A stretch of DNA of 64,000 nt from Aricia agestis (taxonomy: Eukaryota > Arthropoda > Insecta > Lepidoptera > Lycaenidae). The notes below the pieces were generated by a model. The model made no database searches, was not told the origin of the DNA, and saw only the letters and a program-made list of their open reading frames with translations. Both the position numbers and the translations under genes were made by a program. Location: NCBI RefSeq assembly GCF_905147365.1, contig NC_056428.1:13174001-13238000 (forward strand), given 5' to 3'. How positions within the stretch are numbered: position 1 is the first letter of the stretch; each line of letters starts with the position of its first letter. Below are positions 30,886 through 42,700 of this stretch, one piece after another.

Positions 30886-31124
30886 ATGCTCCTATTTTTA
30901 ACTTCGAGTATTAATAAAAAAATTTATAGATGACTATGCATATGACGCGACGGGACGTCGTCCGTCGGGCTCGCTAGTATAGTATATTTATATATATTTT
31001 ATATAGGATCCGAAACATCCGCATCCGCATTCACATCCGCGGATGTGAGCCCCTTAAAATCCGCATCCGCATTCACATCCGCGGATGTGAAAAAATCGGG
31101 ATCCGCAACATCCCTGCTCTGAAC

Positions 31125-32228
31125 TCCAAAGCATTTTTTATTGTAATAAAAAGTGGACAACATTCGAAAATCGAACATAATATCCCCCAAGGAAAATTTA
31201 ACAAGAAAATTGCTCCCGAGCTCCTTTGAAGCGATTTAAATTCAACACGCGTTTTATTCCCGAACTTCGCTCCCAATCAAAGTTGCCACGGAAAATAACC
31301 TAAAACTTGGCGCCAAATTGAAGGTAACTCAAGCGCGACACGTAAAATGGCGGGGTTCTGAATAAATTATTCTTTTTTTATGACTAAAAAGCTTTAGAAT
31401 CCATTATACTAAATCCCTTTTTATGAATCTAGACTTATACCCGCCATTGTGTCCGCACTAAAGAGTTTGTTGAACAGTCTGTGGGATCAGCGTTTTTAAA
31501 AGTCAATGTTTATTACCTACCCATACAGCATACTAGACCTTACTTAATCGAATTAAAATATTAAAAGGGAAGTAAAAATGTGTGCAAAAATTCCATAAAT
31601 AATCTTAATCAAATTACGCTCACAGAGATTTTTCCGGAGAAGTCAGCTACACTCATTAAGAAATCAGGAGCTCCGCCCAAACTTTTGAAATTAGATTGAA
31701 TCTTTATGAAATTAAAAAAATAATCAATTCAGTCTGGGGGCTGTGTCCCGAACTTTATCCATTACATGCAAATCACCCAAGTTCTCAACTAATTGACTAC
31801 AGACGGCAACAGGGGGCCTTGTTACTATAACTATGATGTAACTACTAACTAGACGTTGCTTGCAACATCGCTCGCAAAAATTCGTTATTCGAGTATCATT
31901 TTGCTGCAAAAAGTCCTAATAATACTACTCAGTAGCGGCGTTAGGAAAGGGCGATGCTGGGCGACCACCCAGGGCGCCCAGCCTCTCCATTTTCTTCCCT
32001 CATGTCCCTTGACATAAGGGAAAAAAGCGAATCCCTTTAATCTTTAAAACTACGCAACGGATTTTGATGCGGTTTTCTTTAATAGATACAGTGATTAAGG
32101 AGGAAGGTTTATAAGTTTAATAACATTAATTAATTTTGGGGTTTCAATAATTTCATTTTTTCCCGCTTACATTGCAAACGCGGGCTGATCCCTACGAGAT
32201 TTATCAAAATCATTTACTTACTAAGTAT
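31125..32228. other. Noncoding DNA
   Basis: No supported gene or repeat boundary. Short antisense frames at 31073-31276 and 31724-31909 lack domains. Confidence 0.5.
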
Positions 32229-32345
32229 TGTACCTGTCTCCAGGCTGTAACTCAAGAAGAGTTACAGCCTGGAGACAGACGCACATACGGACAGACAATG
32301 AAGTCTTAGTAATAGGGTCCCGTTTTTACCCTTTGGAACCCTTAA
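32229..32345 (+). repeat. ACGGAACCCTAAA family fragment
   Basis: A hairpin CCAGGCTGTAACTC/GAGTTACAGCCTGG is followed by GACAGACGCACATACGGACA and AGGGTCCCGTTTTTACCC. Confidence 0.6.
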
Positions 32346-32429
32346 AAAGAGCCAAGTTTAATAAAAACATGATGCTTGTCTATGGACTTTGCCGTAAAAA
32401 GAATGGAGATCTAAGGAGTGCCAAGTTCT

Positions 32430-32603
32430 ATCTTATCTTATACATATATAAGAATTGGTCGTTTAAAGATATACTAGCTATTTGACGGTATTCGATGAAA
32501 ATAACATTTTCTAAAAATGATTCCTACCTAGATCGATTTATCGCCCCCGAAACCCCCTACTAAATTTAGTATAAATTTCATGAAAATCGTTGGAGCCGAT
32601 TCC

Positions 32604-32605
<2 letters not shown>
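32430..32605 (+). repeat. Repeat with TCGCCCCCGAAACCCCCT core, copy 1
   Basis: Shares AAAATGATTCCTA, CTAGATCGATTTATCGCCCC and TTGGAGCCGATTCCGAGAT with copies at 40000-40230 and 60536-62636, and ends in a TA microsatellite. Confidence 0.7.

Positions 32606-32661
<56 letters not shown>
32606..32661. repeat. (TA)n microsatellite
   Basis: About 28 uninterrupted TA units at the 3' end of the preceding repeat. Confidence 0.95.
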
Positions 32662-32664
<3 letters not shown>

Positions 32665-32905
32665 TGTGTAACAAAAATAAGTAATAATACTTTAGGATGT
32701 GTACGTGTTCCTTGTAGAGAGTTCACTATGAAAGTAGCAGCGCTGAAAGACAAAATTTTTTTTACCCTTTTGTATGGGCAAAGGCCCGAGCGTCAAGAGT
32801 TTTCCCATACAAAAGTGAAAAAAAATTTTGGTACCTACCATTTACTACCGATTTTTGTTTCGTATAACAGTGCGAGAAAATCGATTGACCAGTTGACTTG
32901 ACCCC
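32662..32905. mobile_element. Foldback MITE, arm-decayed copy
   Basis: Begins CAGTGTGTAACAAAAATAAG, as at 55689, and matches for over 100 bases (GTGTACGTGTTCCTTGTAGA), but the right arm is missing or diverged. Inserted at a TA. Confidence 0.6.
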
Positions 32906-33679
32906 ACGCATATCCTTGTTATAGCTTTGATAAAAATGTAGGAAGCTAACGTCCAAATTATTTCAACAGTAATACATCGGTTTACTTTTCCCAGAAGAAA
33001 AACGCTGTAATGGCTTCCTCCGATCGCATAGACATTATAATCCAGCCGATGTAAAACAAATTCTGATTTAGTTGGTCGAAACGGTAGTCAAACTCGTCGT
33101 TTTCTTTTTTTTTCATATCCTTTGACTGCCTTGGCCAACAGTATCAATTGCACAATAGCCAGCAAACCCTAGGAGTAGTGAAAAACTGGTAAAAAGACAC
33201 ATGGTTGCGAATCATAAAGTTAATATACCTATCGGAATAGAGAAACAATCCCGAGCTGGCAAACGCAACCAAAATTGATTTACATCTGTGTATTATACAA
33301 TTATGTTTACGTGTGCGTGTTAGTGATGTACCTACCTGTAATTCGACAAAATATCGATCATGGAATAATTATTGTAAGATTGTAAAAATAATAAATAGGA
33401 TAAAATAAAACTGCATAGAATAATAATAATATTGTAATTTTGGAGCAAAATATTACTTTTATCATTAAACATTTTTGAAGCAAAAAAATAAAAGATATAC
33501 TTATTTATAAATAATTCATTTATTTATTCATGCTAATATTATAAATGCGAAAGTAACTCTGTCTGTCTGTCAGTCCGTCTTTCACGGCTCTACTTCTGAA
33601 ATAGCAGCTGCTATTTCTTAGAAGTCACGTACAGACTACAGTGTACGCGACTTTTAATTAGTATCCTACCTACTCCAAA

Positions 33680-34065
33680 AATGTGCCATCGTTTATAAAA
33701 TCATTGACCTTATAGGATAACTGTAGGATTTGGCACACAAACGTTCTATGACTACTTTTGTAAATTTATTAATGGAAAGATTTTGAACGTTTTCCGGGAT
33801 GTTATCGTAAAGGCGTATACATTGACCTGTAAAAGATTTACTGACTTTACTAAGCCTGATCACCGGTAAATCTAGCTTGCGCTTAATTCTGGTGTTCCTA
33901 CAGTGAATGTCACTTTTAGCTTTAAATTTACTTACATTGACATCTAAAAGATTTACTGACTTTACTAACTCTGATAACCGGCAAATCTAGCTTGTGCTTA
34001 TTTCTGGTGTTCCTACAGTGAATGTCACTTTTAGCTTTAAATTTACTTAGTTAATCCTGTAACTT
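33680..34065 (-). pseudogene. LINE ORF2 3'-end fragment
   Basis: About 80% similar by eye to 48775-49025, the 3' end of the LINE in UCKL1 intron 4 (GGCACACAAACG, TTTGAACGTTTTC, CTACAGTGAATGTCACTTTT). The last part (33850-33930) is duplicated at 33950-34045. Frame broken. Confidence 0.75.
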
Positions 34066-34344
34066 AGTGCATTTAGATATAAGATTCTTTTCTTTTGATA
34101 TAAATTCTAGTTGAAAGGAGGTCGATGGTGAAGACAGTTGTGGCAGCGTTGGTGAGGACGTAGAATGCGGTGACGATGGTATACATATAATTGTGGCTAA
34201 TTCTGGTGGTACAATGTCTCTGTAAACGTAGGATGAGTGATGACACAGTGCGCCTAGGCTTTATCTTGATCTAAAACAAAAAAATGGCTATTACTGTTAC
34301 TTACTACTATATCATACTTTTTTAATTTAAATCAATATGCAGAT

Positions 34345-34540
34345 CCTACTAATATTATAAAGGCGAAAGTTTGTTTGGATGTATGGATGTGTGGATGTAT
34401 GGATGTTTGTTACTCTTTCACGCAAAAACTACTGAACGGATTTTGATGAAACTTTACAATAATATAGCTTATACATCAGAATAACACATAGGCTACAATT
34501 TTAACCGACTTTCAAAATGGGGGAGGTGTTATGTTCGTTT
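34345..34540 (+). repeat. Helitron-like repeat fragment
   Basis: Starts ACTAATATTATAAAGGCGAA, has short GGATGTATGGATG repeats, then CTACTGAACGGATTTTGATG. The 3' end is replaced by other DNA. Confidence 0.5.
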
Positions 34541-34935
34541 TCTTATATTCAACGATTACTCCGCCGTTTGTTAACCGATTTTCAAAATTTTTCTTTTGGT
34601 ATATAGGGTATCATCCCAATTTGGTATTATATTCACAAAAGTGGTAATCTGATGAAGGATCCATAAGTAATCGAGGGAACTCCTCAAAACTTATAGGGAA
34701 ACATGTGGTCACTTCGGTTTCGTAAGAAGTATTCTAAGCATATGCTACCAACAAGTAACATTTTGCACCGAGATATACCTGGTATACCGTGGTTCGGAAG
34801 GTGCTGAGAGAACTCCTGATTCTTTATAGATACAAGTTTGGGAGTTTCGCGTTGTTTTAAGAACAGAAAGCATATGCAAATTACAGTCTTTTAGATCGAG
34901 ACAGTTTGTCAAGCGATATTTTTAAAAAATCTATA

Positions 34936-35215
34936 CCTACCTAATATTATAAACCTGAAGAGTATGTTTGCTTGAACGCGTCAATCTCAGGAACTACAGG
35001 TCCGATTTAAAAACTTATCTCAGTGTTAGATAGATCATTTATCGAGTAAGACTTATAGGCTATATTATATTATCACGCTAAGACTAATACGACCGAAAAA
35101 ACTCAGGAAAATGTGGGAAAAACGGGGGAAATATTTTTTATGAGAAAATGTACGGTTTCTGTAAAATTCCTAATTTACGCGGGCGAAGCCGCGCGGGACA
35201 TCTAGTACACAATAT
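34936..35215 (+). mobile_element. Non-autonomous Helitron
   Basis: About 280 bp from TAATATTATAAACCTGAAG to the hairpin GCGGGCGAAGCCGC followed by GCGGGACATCTAGTA. Shares internal words with the reverse copy at 30109-30629. Confidence 0.75.
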
Positions 35216-35479
35216 AAAAACAGACAAACTAAAAACTTTTCTAAAATTTTAAACGATTTTTGTTTTGTAAAACCATAGTTCTATGATTCATGGCATAGTA
35301 CAATATAAGGCAAACAAATCGGTTCGTTTAATCATACAATTTTTTATGATGTGTGGAAGATTATCTAGCTTATTTACTGACGATGCCCTTCACCGAGCTC
35401 ATCTTCTATTGAATGAATAATCTGATACCTGATCTAGTGAATATGCCATAGCCATATTGGATGTAGAATGACATTACAT

Positions 35480-35692
35480 CTGTGGAAATTTCAGAAGTCT
35501 ATTACTATAGCGGTTCTCGAGATACAGCCTGGAGACCCGAGACAGACAGATGGATGGACGGACAGACGGACAGACGGACAGACGGACAGACGGACAAACA
35601 GACAGATGGACAGTCGGACGGACAGACGGACAGGCAACGAAGTCTTAGTAGTAGGGTCCCGTTTTTACCCTTTGGGTGCGGAACCATAAAAA
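35480..35692 (+). repeat. ACGGAACCCTAAA family fragment with (ACGGACAG)n
   Basis: Holds a long GACGGACA microsatellite (35526-35635), then AGGGTCCCGTTTTTACCC and the end GTGCGGAACCATAAAA. Three overlapping 'ORFs' here are microsatellite artefacts. Confidence 0.75.
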
Positions 35693-36354
35693 CGATAAAT
35701 TATGTATGAAAGTATATTAATATAAACTAATAATAAAGTACGGATCAATTACGTTATCAATTATCATGTCAACATTCCTAGATAATTAGTATAACTAAAA
35801 AAATATATCCATATCGATACTACTTATCGATAAGATGCAGCCCTAGTGTAAAATAGATGAAAATTGGGAAAATTGTTTACACAAAATATCCTTAAATTGT
35901 GCACCATGGCTAGTCAAGTTATGTTTTCCATATAAATAAACATATTATATAGAAGTGAAATATCAAAATCAATACCAATAACTCGTAGGGAATTGGCAAA
36001 AATAAACTTAAAATTAGGTCCTGTCGATGTAGAATAATTCACCTGTGAAATGAATATATTTTGTCCGGGTTTTTTTTGATGTGTTGTGCCACAATCACTC
36101 TTGTTACCTTGTTTTTAAAGCAGTATTTCTGGAAAAAAAATACTATTTCACATAAAATCACAATTTTTCTGATAGCCCAAATTGACAACGTGCCGACCGG
36201 ATCAAACAGATTGTCAAACAACAAAAACAGATGCAAAAAGAGGTATACCACCTCAAATCACGCTTCTCTTTCTACCACGCAGTGTTACTGATAGTGACAT
36301 CTCGCTTGCTCAGGCGTTTGTTTCTCTATTCCGATAGGTAATATTAACTTTATG

Positions 36355-36718
36355 GTAAGAATACGAAAGAGTGACGTTATGTTTTTGTATTATTTTTAGA
36401 TTATTTTCCTAAAATTGTGACAATTTTGGTTTTTAAAGTGTAAAGTTGGTAGAGTATTAACCATTAAATATTGATGACTCTTAAAAAACGACTTATTTCA
36501 CGAAAAAAAATTTTTTTTCCCGCCATATTTTACTTGACACTGGCCATGATTAAAAAGCCAAGCGCCATATTATGAAAAAAAAAGTCAATGTCTGGGTGAC
36601 ATTTGTGATTTGATAGTTTAAACGTCAAAATTACAACTGAACTGCGTGTGCACTGTGCGTGTTTTGCGAATTCTATTGAAGAATTTTATCAAATTTAAAT
36701 TTTATTGTGAAACCAGAG
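36355..36718 (+). promoter_or_regulatory. UCKL1 upstream region and 5' UTR
   Basis: AT-rich sequence before the UCKL1 start codon. No TATA box or initiator stands out, as is common for housekeeping genes. The transcription start is not identifiable; GTGTGCACTGTGCGTGTTTT (about 36645-36665) is a candidate only. Confidence 0.3.
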
Positions 36719-36771
36719 ATGGCTGGAAAACTGAATAAATTCGAAAACCCCAGTTCCGCTAGCTCAGATAG
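36719..36771 (+). CDS. UCKL1: UCKL1 exon 1
   Basis: Starts ATGGCTGGAAAACTG in a reasonable context (CAGAGATGG) and ends in phase 2 at GATAG|GTAAAC. Encodes a short serine-rich N-terminus. It is short, but its phase matches exon 2 exactly (AG+T gives serine). Confidence 0.8.
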
Positions 36772-39700
36772 GTAAACCGTGTGGGCTTAACCTTATTTAT
36801 TGTTTGTTTGTACAGCTGTCTCACGTCAACAGATTTTAGCAAGGATTTTGCAGTGCTAGTTCGCTCGTATATGAATTTACTCACCAATATTGATGAGTAA
36901 ACAAATGTTAATATTAACAACATTCTTGGTATCGATGTCTTGTGCTACTTTCAGTCATAACTCATAACCTCCGCAAAACGCATTGTGTTTTATTTTTAGA
37001 CATTTATTTAGTACATTGGCATTGCTTTGCGCTAAATAATCGAGCGTGAATCACACACGTGTTCAGGACTACAGCCTTAACCCGTGACACATGAAAAAAT
37101 TTACGTGAACAAAAATGGAAGCAATTTCTAGAACCACAATAAACGCGTAAGATTTCCGTATTTTTTTATAACCGTTGTCGTGTGCTCGTGCTTTTTATGC
37201 TTATGCTTTTCAGGAACAGGTATTATTTTGCAGTCATGCAAACACATATTACATTGAATTGCAACTACAATATGTAATTCTTCAAATTCTAAACACAAGC
37301 AAAAAGCAAACAAACTGGTGTATGTGACCTTGGACAAGACAAATAAAGCTGTGAAGCAATGACAGATTTTTATCAAAATATTATGATCCCACATGATAAG
37401 ATATTTTTGTGTTAGAAATTCGCTCTTTCAAACTAGTTCTTTGAAATGTCATGTTATTAAAACTGTATTTGCAATACAAACATTTACAAAATTAACTAGT
37501 TTTAGGTCATTACTATGTTAATTAAAAGATGTTGAATATTTTATTTTCAAATTAATATAGTTAATTAAAATATTATATTACACCTCCATCGTGGGTATCA
37601 CAGACCAATAGATTTTCAATTGTTATGTGGCAGCCGGCTGCCGCATAAAAAATAACAATTGAGCCTATCAATATAAAAGCTACAAATATTGCTTGTGCAA
37701 CAGCTAAAATCAGAAAAAACAAAGTAATCAAATTGGATAAAGGTACCATAATTTTTACATAATGGCATTTTCAATCATAAATTATGTGCCAACTCCATTT
37801 CTTTTTCATGAGTCAATAATAAATATTGATTTTCAAATATTTTAACTTCATACCTACCAATTATTATCTTCTGATGATTATTACTTCCATTGATTGACTT
37901 CAGGCTGATGATGGTAACTACCAATTAGTTCCAGCAGTCGGACTCGGCTACGCTGTAATTGTCATCAAGGTTATATGTGGCCATTAATTAGACTGTGTCA
38001 TAAGATAATGACAAATAATAAATGTAGAGTTCAAAAAGTAAGTTTGTGTTTGTAAATACATGCAACAATATAATATTTCCTCCTTGTAGTAAATTAGGTT
38101 TTACATTTAGTACTTAGTTAAAATTCTATGGTTTTCGGAAATAAAAAATTCTAAAAAATATTCATGTAATTAATAGAGATGATTGTTAAAAAGTAATCAA
38201 GTATATTAAAGTAACGCATTAGGTGTATTAATTTTCTCACAAACAAAATTTACAGATAATAAACAAAGTGAAGTGTTTGAGTTACAAACCTATGAATAAT
38301 AAAAACTAAGGAAGCGTAACTCCCATACTTCAACCGTTTTTAATTTGGTTCCTTTTCGCGCACTAAAATATGGCAATAGCAACGAAACACTAACACTCAA
38401 AACGAAATAAAGCTGTTGACATTAATTGTCACTTCTATATTTACACAAAATTGTGTACCGAATACATGCATAAAGTATGCATGTATTCAGGTCACATTTT
38501 GTAGACTCGTGGACAAATTTTTTGACACAGTAACTCATCCTTAGTTTTTATTATTCATAGATACAAACCCAATTTACCCTTTGCCATATCTTTTGCATAG
38601 TGATTTTTTTAAGTCAATTTGTTATCTTGTAATCTACCTGGTTCAGGTATCAGGTAATTTTTGAATTTCATGCCTTTCAGCCAATTAAATTAAAATAATA
38701 TGTGTGGCACTTGGGGATGCCATGGTAAAGCTATTGCATAGCATTTCTTATCAGTTATCAATTAAATATGCAATTATAATTTGCATAAGTTGATTAGAAT
38801 GTGTTAGGGTTTTTTCGTTACAGAATTTCTTGATTCGGTCGCCGCGCTCAAAACCCGTGATGCAAGCTATGCAGTAGCGTAAAAATTTATAATTTAAAAG
38901 TCAATCATTGTAGTCTATGGTTTAATTATTTTTTTTAGTGATACAGAGCTGGCGATAGAGATCAGCGACCCTGTTTTCGACGATGATGACTACACCCGTG
39001 CCCCGGCGTCGCCCACCACAGTGCCCAACGTCAGGCCCTTCAGACCGCCGTCTACTGGTGAGTTGGACTTTTTTAGCACCAGACACAAGCAAAGGTATCG
39101 CCTAATGCTTAACTGCACTCTTCTTCTTTAGAAATGGCCTCCCATAAGGAATAGCCAGTGCCAATATATAGAAAGACTTTGCTGCCAGTGGTAATAACTT
39201 TGCTCCAGAGTTGGCCTTAAAGACATTAAAATATGATGACTTAAATACAATTTAAGTCATCATAATATTTTTATGCCTCTGAGTGGTTGAGCGCGTGTTT
39301 AGCGCTGAAGCCGAGGGTCGAGGGTTCGAATCCCGCCGACGGATCTAAAGGTTTTCAATGTTCCTGAATCCTTAGTCATGGATGTAGGTATATTAAATAT
39401 GTGTATCATATCATATTCAAATAAAAATCTTAAATGTACATGTGTAGTACAAAATTATTGAATATATTTCCGTTGTCTGGTACCTGTAAGTTGTAACACA
39501 AGTCCTTCAGGCACATAGCACGAGGCCAGACTGACGTGGTGTGAAGCGTCCATATATTATATCCATATGATATATACTATATGGACAAGACAAGAGTTTC
39601 ATAGGAAATGTGTGGAATTTTTAAATTAAGTTGGCTTCAGAAGGTAACAGTTTCAATATTAAATGACACTCACTCCAGTGGCGTAGTTACTAAGAGGCAA

Positions 39701-42700
39701 GGAGTGGCAATGCCCTGGGGCCCCAATAAAAAAATATATTTAAGTTTGTGTCTGTTTGGATAAAAATTAATTAAAATAAACTAATCCTATTTCACATATT
39801 AAAACTACGTGATAGAAGCATTGGGTCTGTTTTGGCGGTACTTCAAAGTGTCACAGACTGCACTTAACATTGATTACTGATAAGCGATACCTAGATAAAA
39901 GCTAAACTAAATCAGATAATAATGGCGGCACATGTAAATACTAGAATTATTGATTGCAAATACTTAACAGACCGATGGCTTAATGACGAACTAGCTATTT
40001 GACCGAGCTTTGCTCGGTATTCGATAAAACACGAATAAAATGATTCATTTTCTAAAAATGATTCCTAGCTAGATCGATTTATCGCCCCCGAAACCCCCTA
40101 TATACTAAATTTCATGAAAATGGTTGGAGCCGATTCCGAGATTCCAATTATATATATATATATATATTAAACGAGCAATTCTTGTATATATATACATATA
40201 TACAAGAATTGCTCGTTTAAAGATATAAGATTACTATTTACAACTCGGAAACGCAATTCTCGTATTTAACTTAATCTTTATTAAAGCGCAAATTGACAGA
40301 CCTAGCATTCTAATAAAGATCAGGTTTTTATTCACTTAAAACAGAAACTGCGACATAAAAACTTAATAGCAAAATAATCCTACTAACACAAAATAACATA
40401 AGTTGTGTGTGGCTATCACTAAACGAATAGGGTAGGGGATTGGGCCTGCGGTAAACTCACTCGGCGAAACACAGCGCAAGTGTTGTTTCACGCCGGTTTT
40501 CTGTGAGCCCGTGGTATTTCTCCGGTCGAGCCGGCCTATTCGTGCCGAAGCATGGCTCGCGCCCCGTAAGGTTTTTTTTAAGATTTACAAGTTTGGGTCT
40601 TCAAATTTTTGTAAATAAAAATTGTGTACCAAAAATTCTTTCTATCAAAAAAATCCGTCCTTTGCGTCCTCCATCAAGAGGCCTCGCAAAATATGTAAGT
40701 ATATCATGTCAACATCAAATTTAGGTCGTGCCCCGTCACTGTACATAGTAGTAAATAATCGGCCAAGTGCGAGTTGGACTCACGCACGAAGGGTTCCGTA
40801 CCGTTATAGAGCGAAATTAGGAAAAAAATATGTTTTTTATATGGGATCCCCCCTTAAATATTTTTTTATTCTAATTTTATTATTAATTATTAAAATATAA
40901 ATATAATTAAGGATATTGTGAGTATTTCCAGTGCCTACCTTTAAGCATTATTGATTACGAGCAAAAAAAGTAAATAAAATACGTTTGTTGTATGGGAGCC
41001 CCCCCTAAAAGGTTTAATTTATGTTGTTTTGAGTATTTGTCGATAAAGCGGCAACAGAAATATACAATGTGTAAAAAAATCAGAACTCTAGCTATAGCGG
41101 TTCTTGACCTACAGCCTGGAGACAGACGGACAAACGGACAGACATCGAAGTCTCAGTAATAAGGTGCCGTCTTTACCCTTTGGGTACGGAACCCTAAATA
41201 GAATGTAGAGCACAGTGCTAACTAATTTAGATGTTACTAGTTCAACAGACTGATGGTGATCTCATCACCTTATTAATGGGAAATGTGGTTTCATTTCATT
41301 TCGTTCATACACCAATGTTCAAAAGACTTTAGTGCGTAATGGAAATAATATCATAAATCATTATTACAACAGTAATAGATTAACATAAAAACTTCGTTTG
41401 ATATGTTTTTTTTGGCGCGCGATAGCTTTATGAATGTGTTACTTGATAGACTAGATAACTCTCATCATCATCCAAAAATAATGTCCGATAATCTAACAAA
41501 AATCTTATATGATCAATACATTAAACTTCTACGTCATTTATTCTTTCAGGCTCAAACATACTCAAATCACCGCGCGCGCGGCGCGTGCGCACATCCTCCA
41601 TGTCGCAGTCCAACAAGCGGACCGCGGCAGAGAGTATACTGCATGCTGACAGACGCACCATCTACACCGCCGGCCGCCCGCCCTGGTACAACTGTACCGG
41701 CGGCCAGGAGGTCGAGCCCTTCCTCATAGGTACGTGTAGCCATCTGCCCTAGCACATGTTGGAGTCCAGGACATGAGTCCTTCCTTATAGGTTCGTGTAA
41801 CGTACAGCTCTAGTACATGATATTGGAGTCCGGACAAGAGAGCATATTACACGCTGACAGACGCACCGTCTACTTTCATCATAGCAACTCGAAAAAGTTA
41901 TACAAGGCTTGGCTTGGCCTCTGATGAACGTAAAACAAACAATATTGTGTTAGCTACGTTGTATCTACAATTACAGTAAAACAAATTCTCTGATAACTTG
42001 GAACAGTGTTTTGTAAATATTGCCACATTTTAATCAATACTTTGTCACTACCAAAAATATATTTGTGAAAAAAATATGATAATATTATTGTGTCAATATT
42101 TTAGGAATTTGTGGTGCAAGTGCATCGGGAAAGACCACAGTGGCGACGAAAATCATCGAATCTCTCAACATACCCTGGGTCACCATCGTCAGTATGGACT
42201 CCTTTTACAAGGTCAGTTGTTCTATGTTATCCTGAATACTTCTTTTAGTTTATGGGTAATGCCATCTCGATATAGCGTGTAGGCGATATAGCGTGCCGGC
42301 TCAATGTCATACCGAGCCGTACAAGTTCACTGTACGTGTTAGTGAACCGTACATCTTGCCACTCTAAAAGAAAATAAGAAATCTAAAAAATATAAACGTA
42401 AATTAAATTAAAAAATAAAGAAAACTAAACATTTAACAAATTAAGTAGTAAAAAGGAAAGATTTAGTCTATCCGGGGAAGTCTGGGGAATGTGACCGTCG
42501 ATGTCGATGGCTGGTGACGAGCGCTGCTGCCGCCGGTGGATGCGCGCTCCTCGTTCCGGCAGAGGCGCGCAGGCAGCGCGTAGGCGGGAGGCGCAGGCGC
42601 GGGACTGGCCTGCTCCTTGTACCTGTTAGTCAGCAATTGGGTTTGTGATGACGGCGTCTCCCGACTGCTTGATAGTCATAGATGTTCGCTTTCTTTGGAC

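Larger units (their letters stand above)
29882..31116. mobile_element. hAT element with 8-bp target duplication
   Basis: Left end CAGGGATATTGCG and right end GCAACATCCCTG are inverted. CTCTGAAC is duplicated at 29874-29881 and 31117-31124. Both ends are packed with GCATCCGCA and TGCGGAT words. The middle is not transposase: it holds a Helitron-like insertion and another repeat. Confidence 0.9.
33212..36354. mobile_element. Candidate 3.1-kb element with inverted ends
   Basis: ATAAAGTTAATATACCTATC and then GGAATAGAGAAAC at the left (33213-33246) are mirrored by GTTTCTCTATTCCGATAGGT and ATATTAACTTTATGG at the right (36319-36354). Arms are about 35 bases with a 1-2-base gap. No transposase; the interior holds LINE and Helitron pieces. 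No target duplication was identified, so this could instead be two separate inverted repeats. Confidence 0.5.

Noticed and set aside
32538..32753. Frame with repeated isoleucine-tyrosine
   Set aside because: (TA)n microsatellite.
35468..35709. Three overlapping frames of TDRRTDGQTD-type repeats
   Set aside because: Microsatellite (ACGGACAG)n read in three frames.
39281..39345. tRNA gene on the + strand
   Set aside because: Same SINE family as above; cloverleaf pairing fails.
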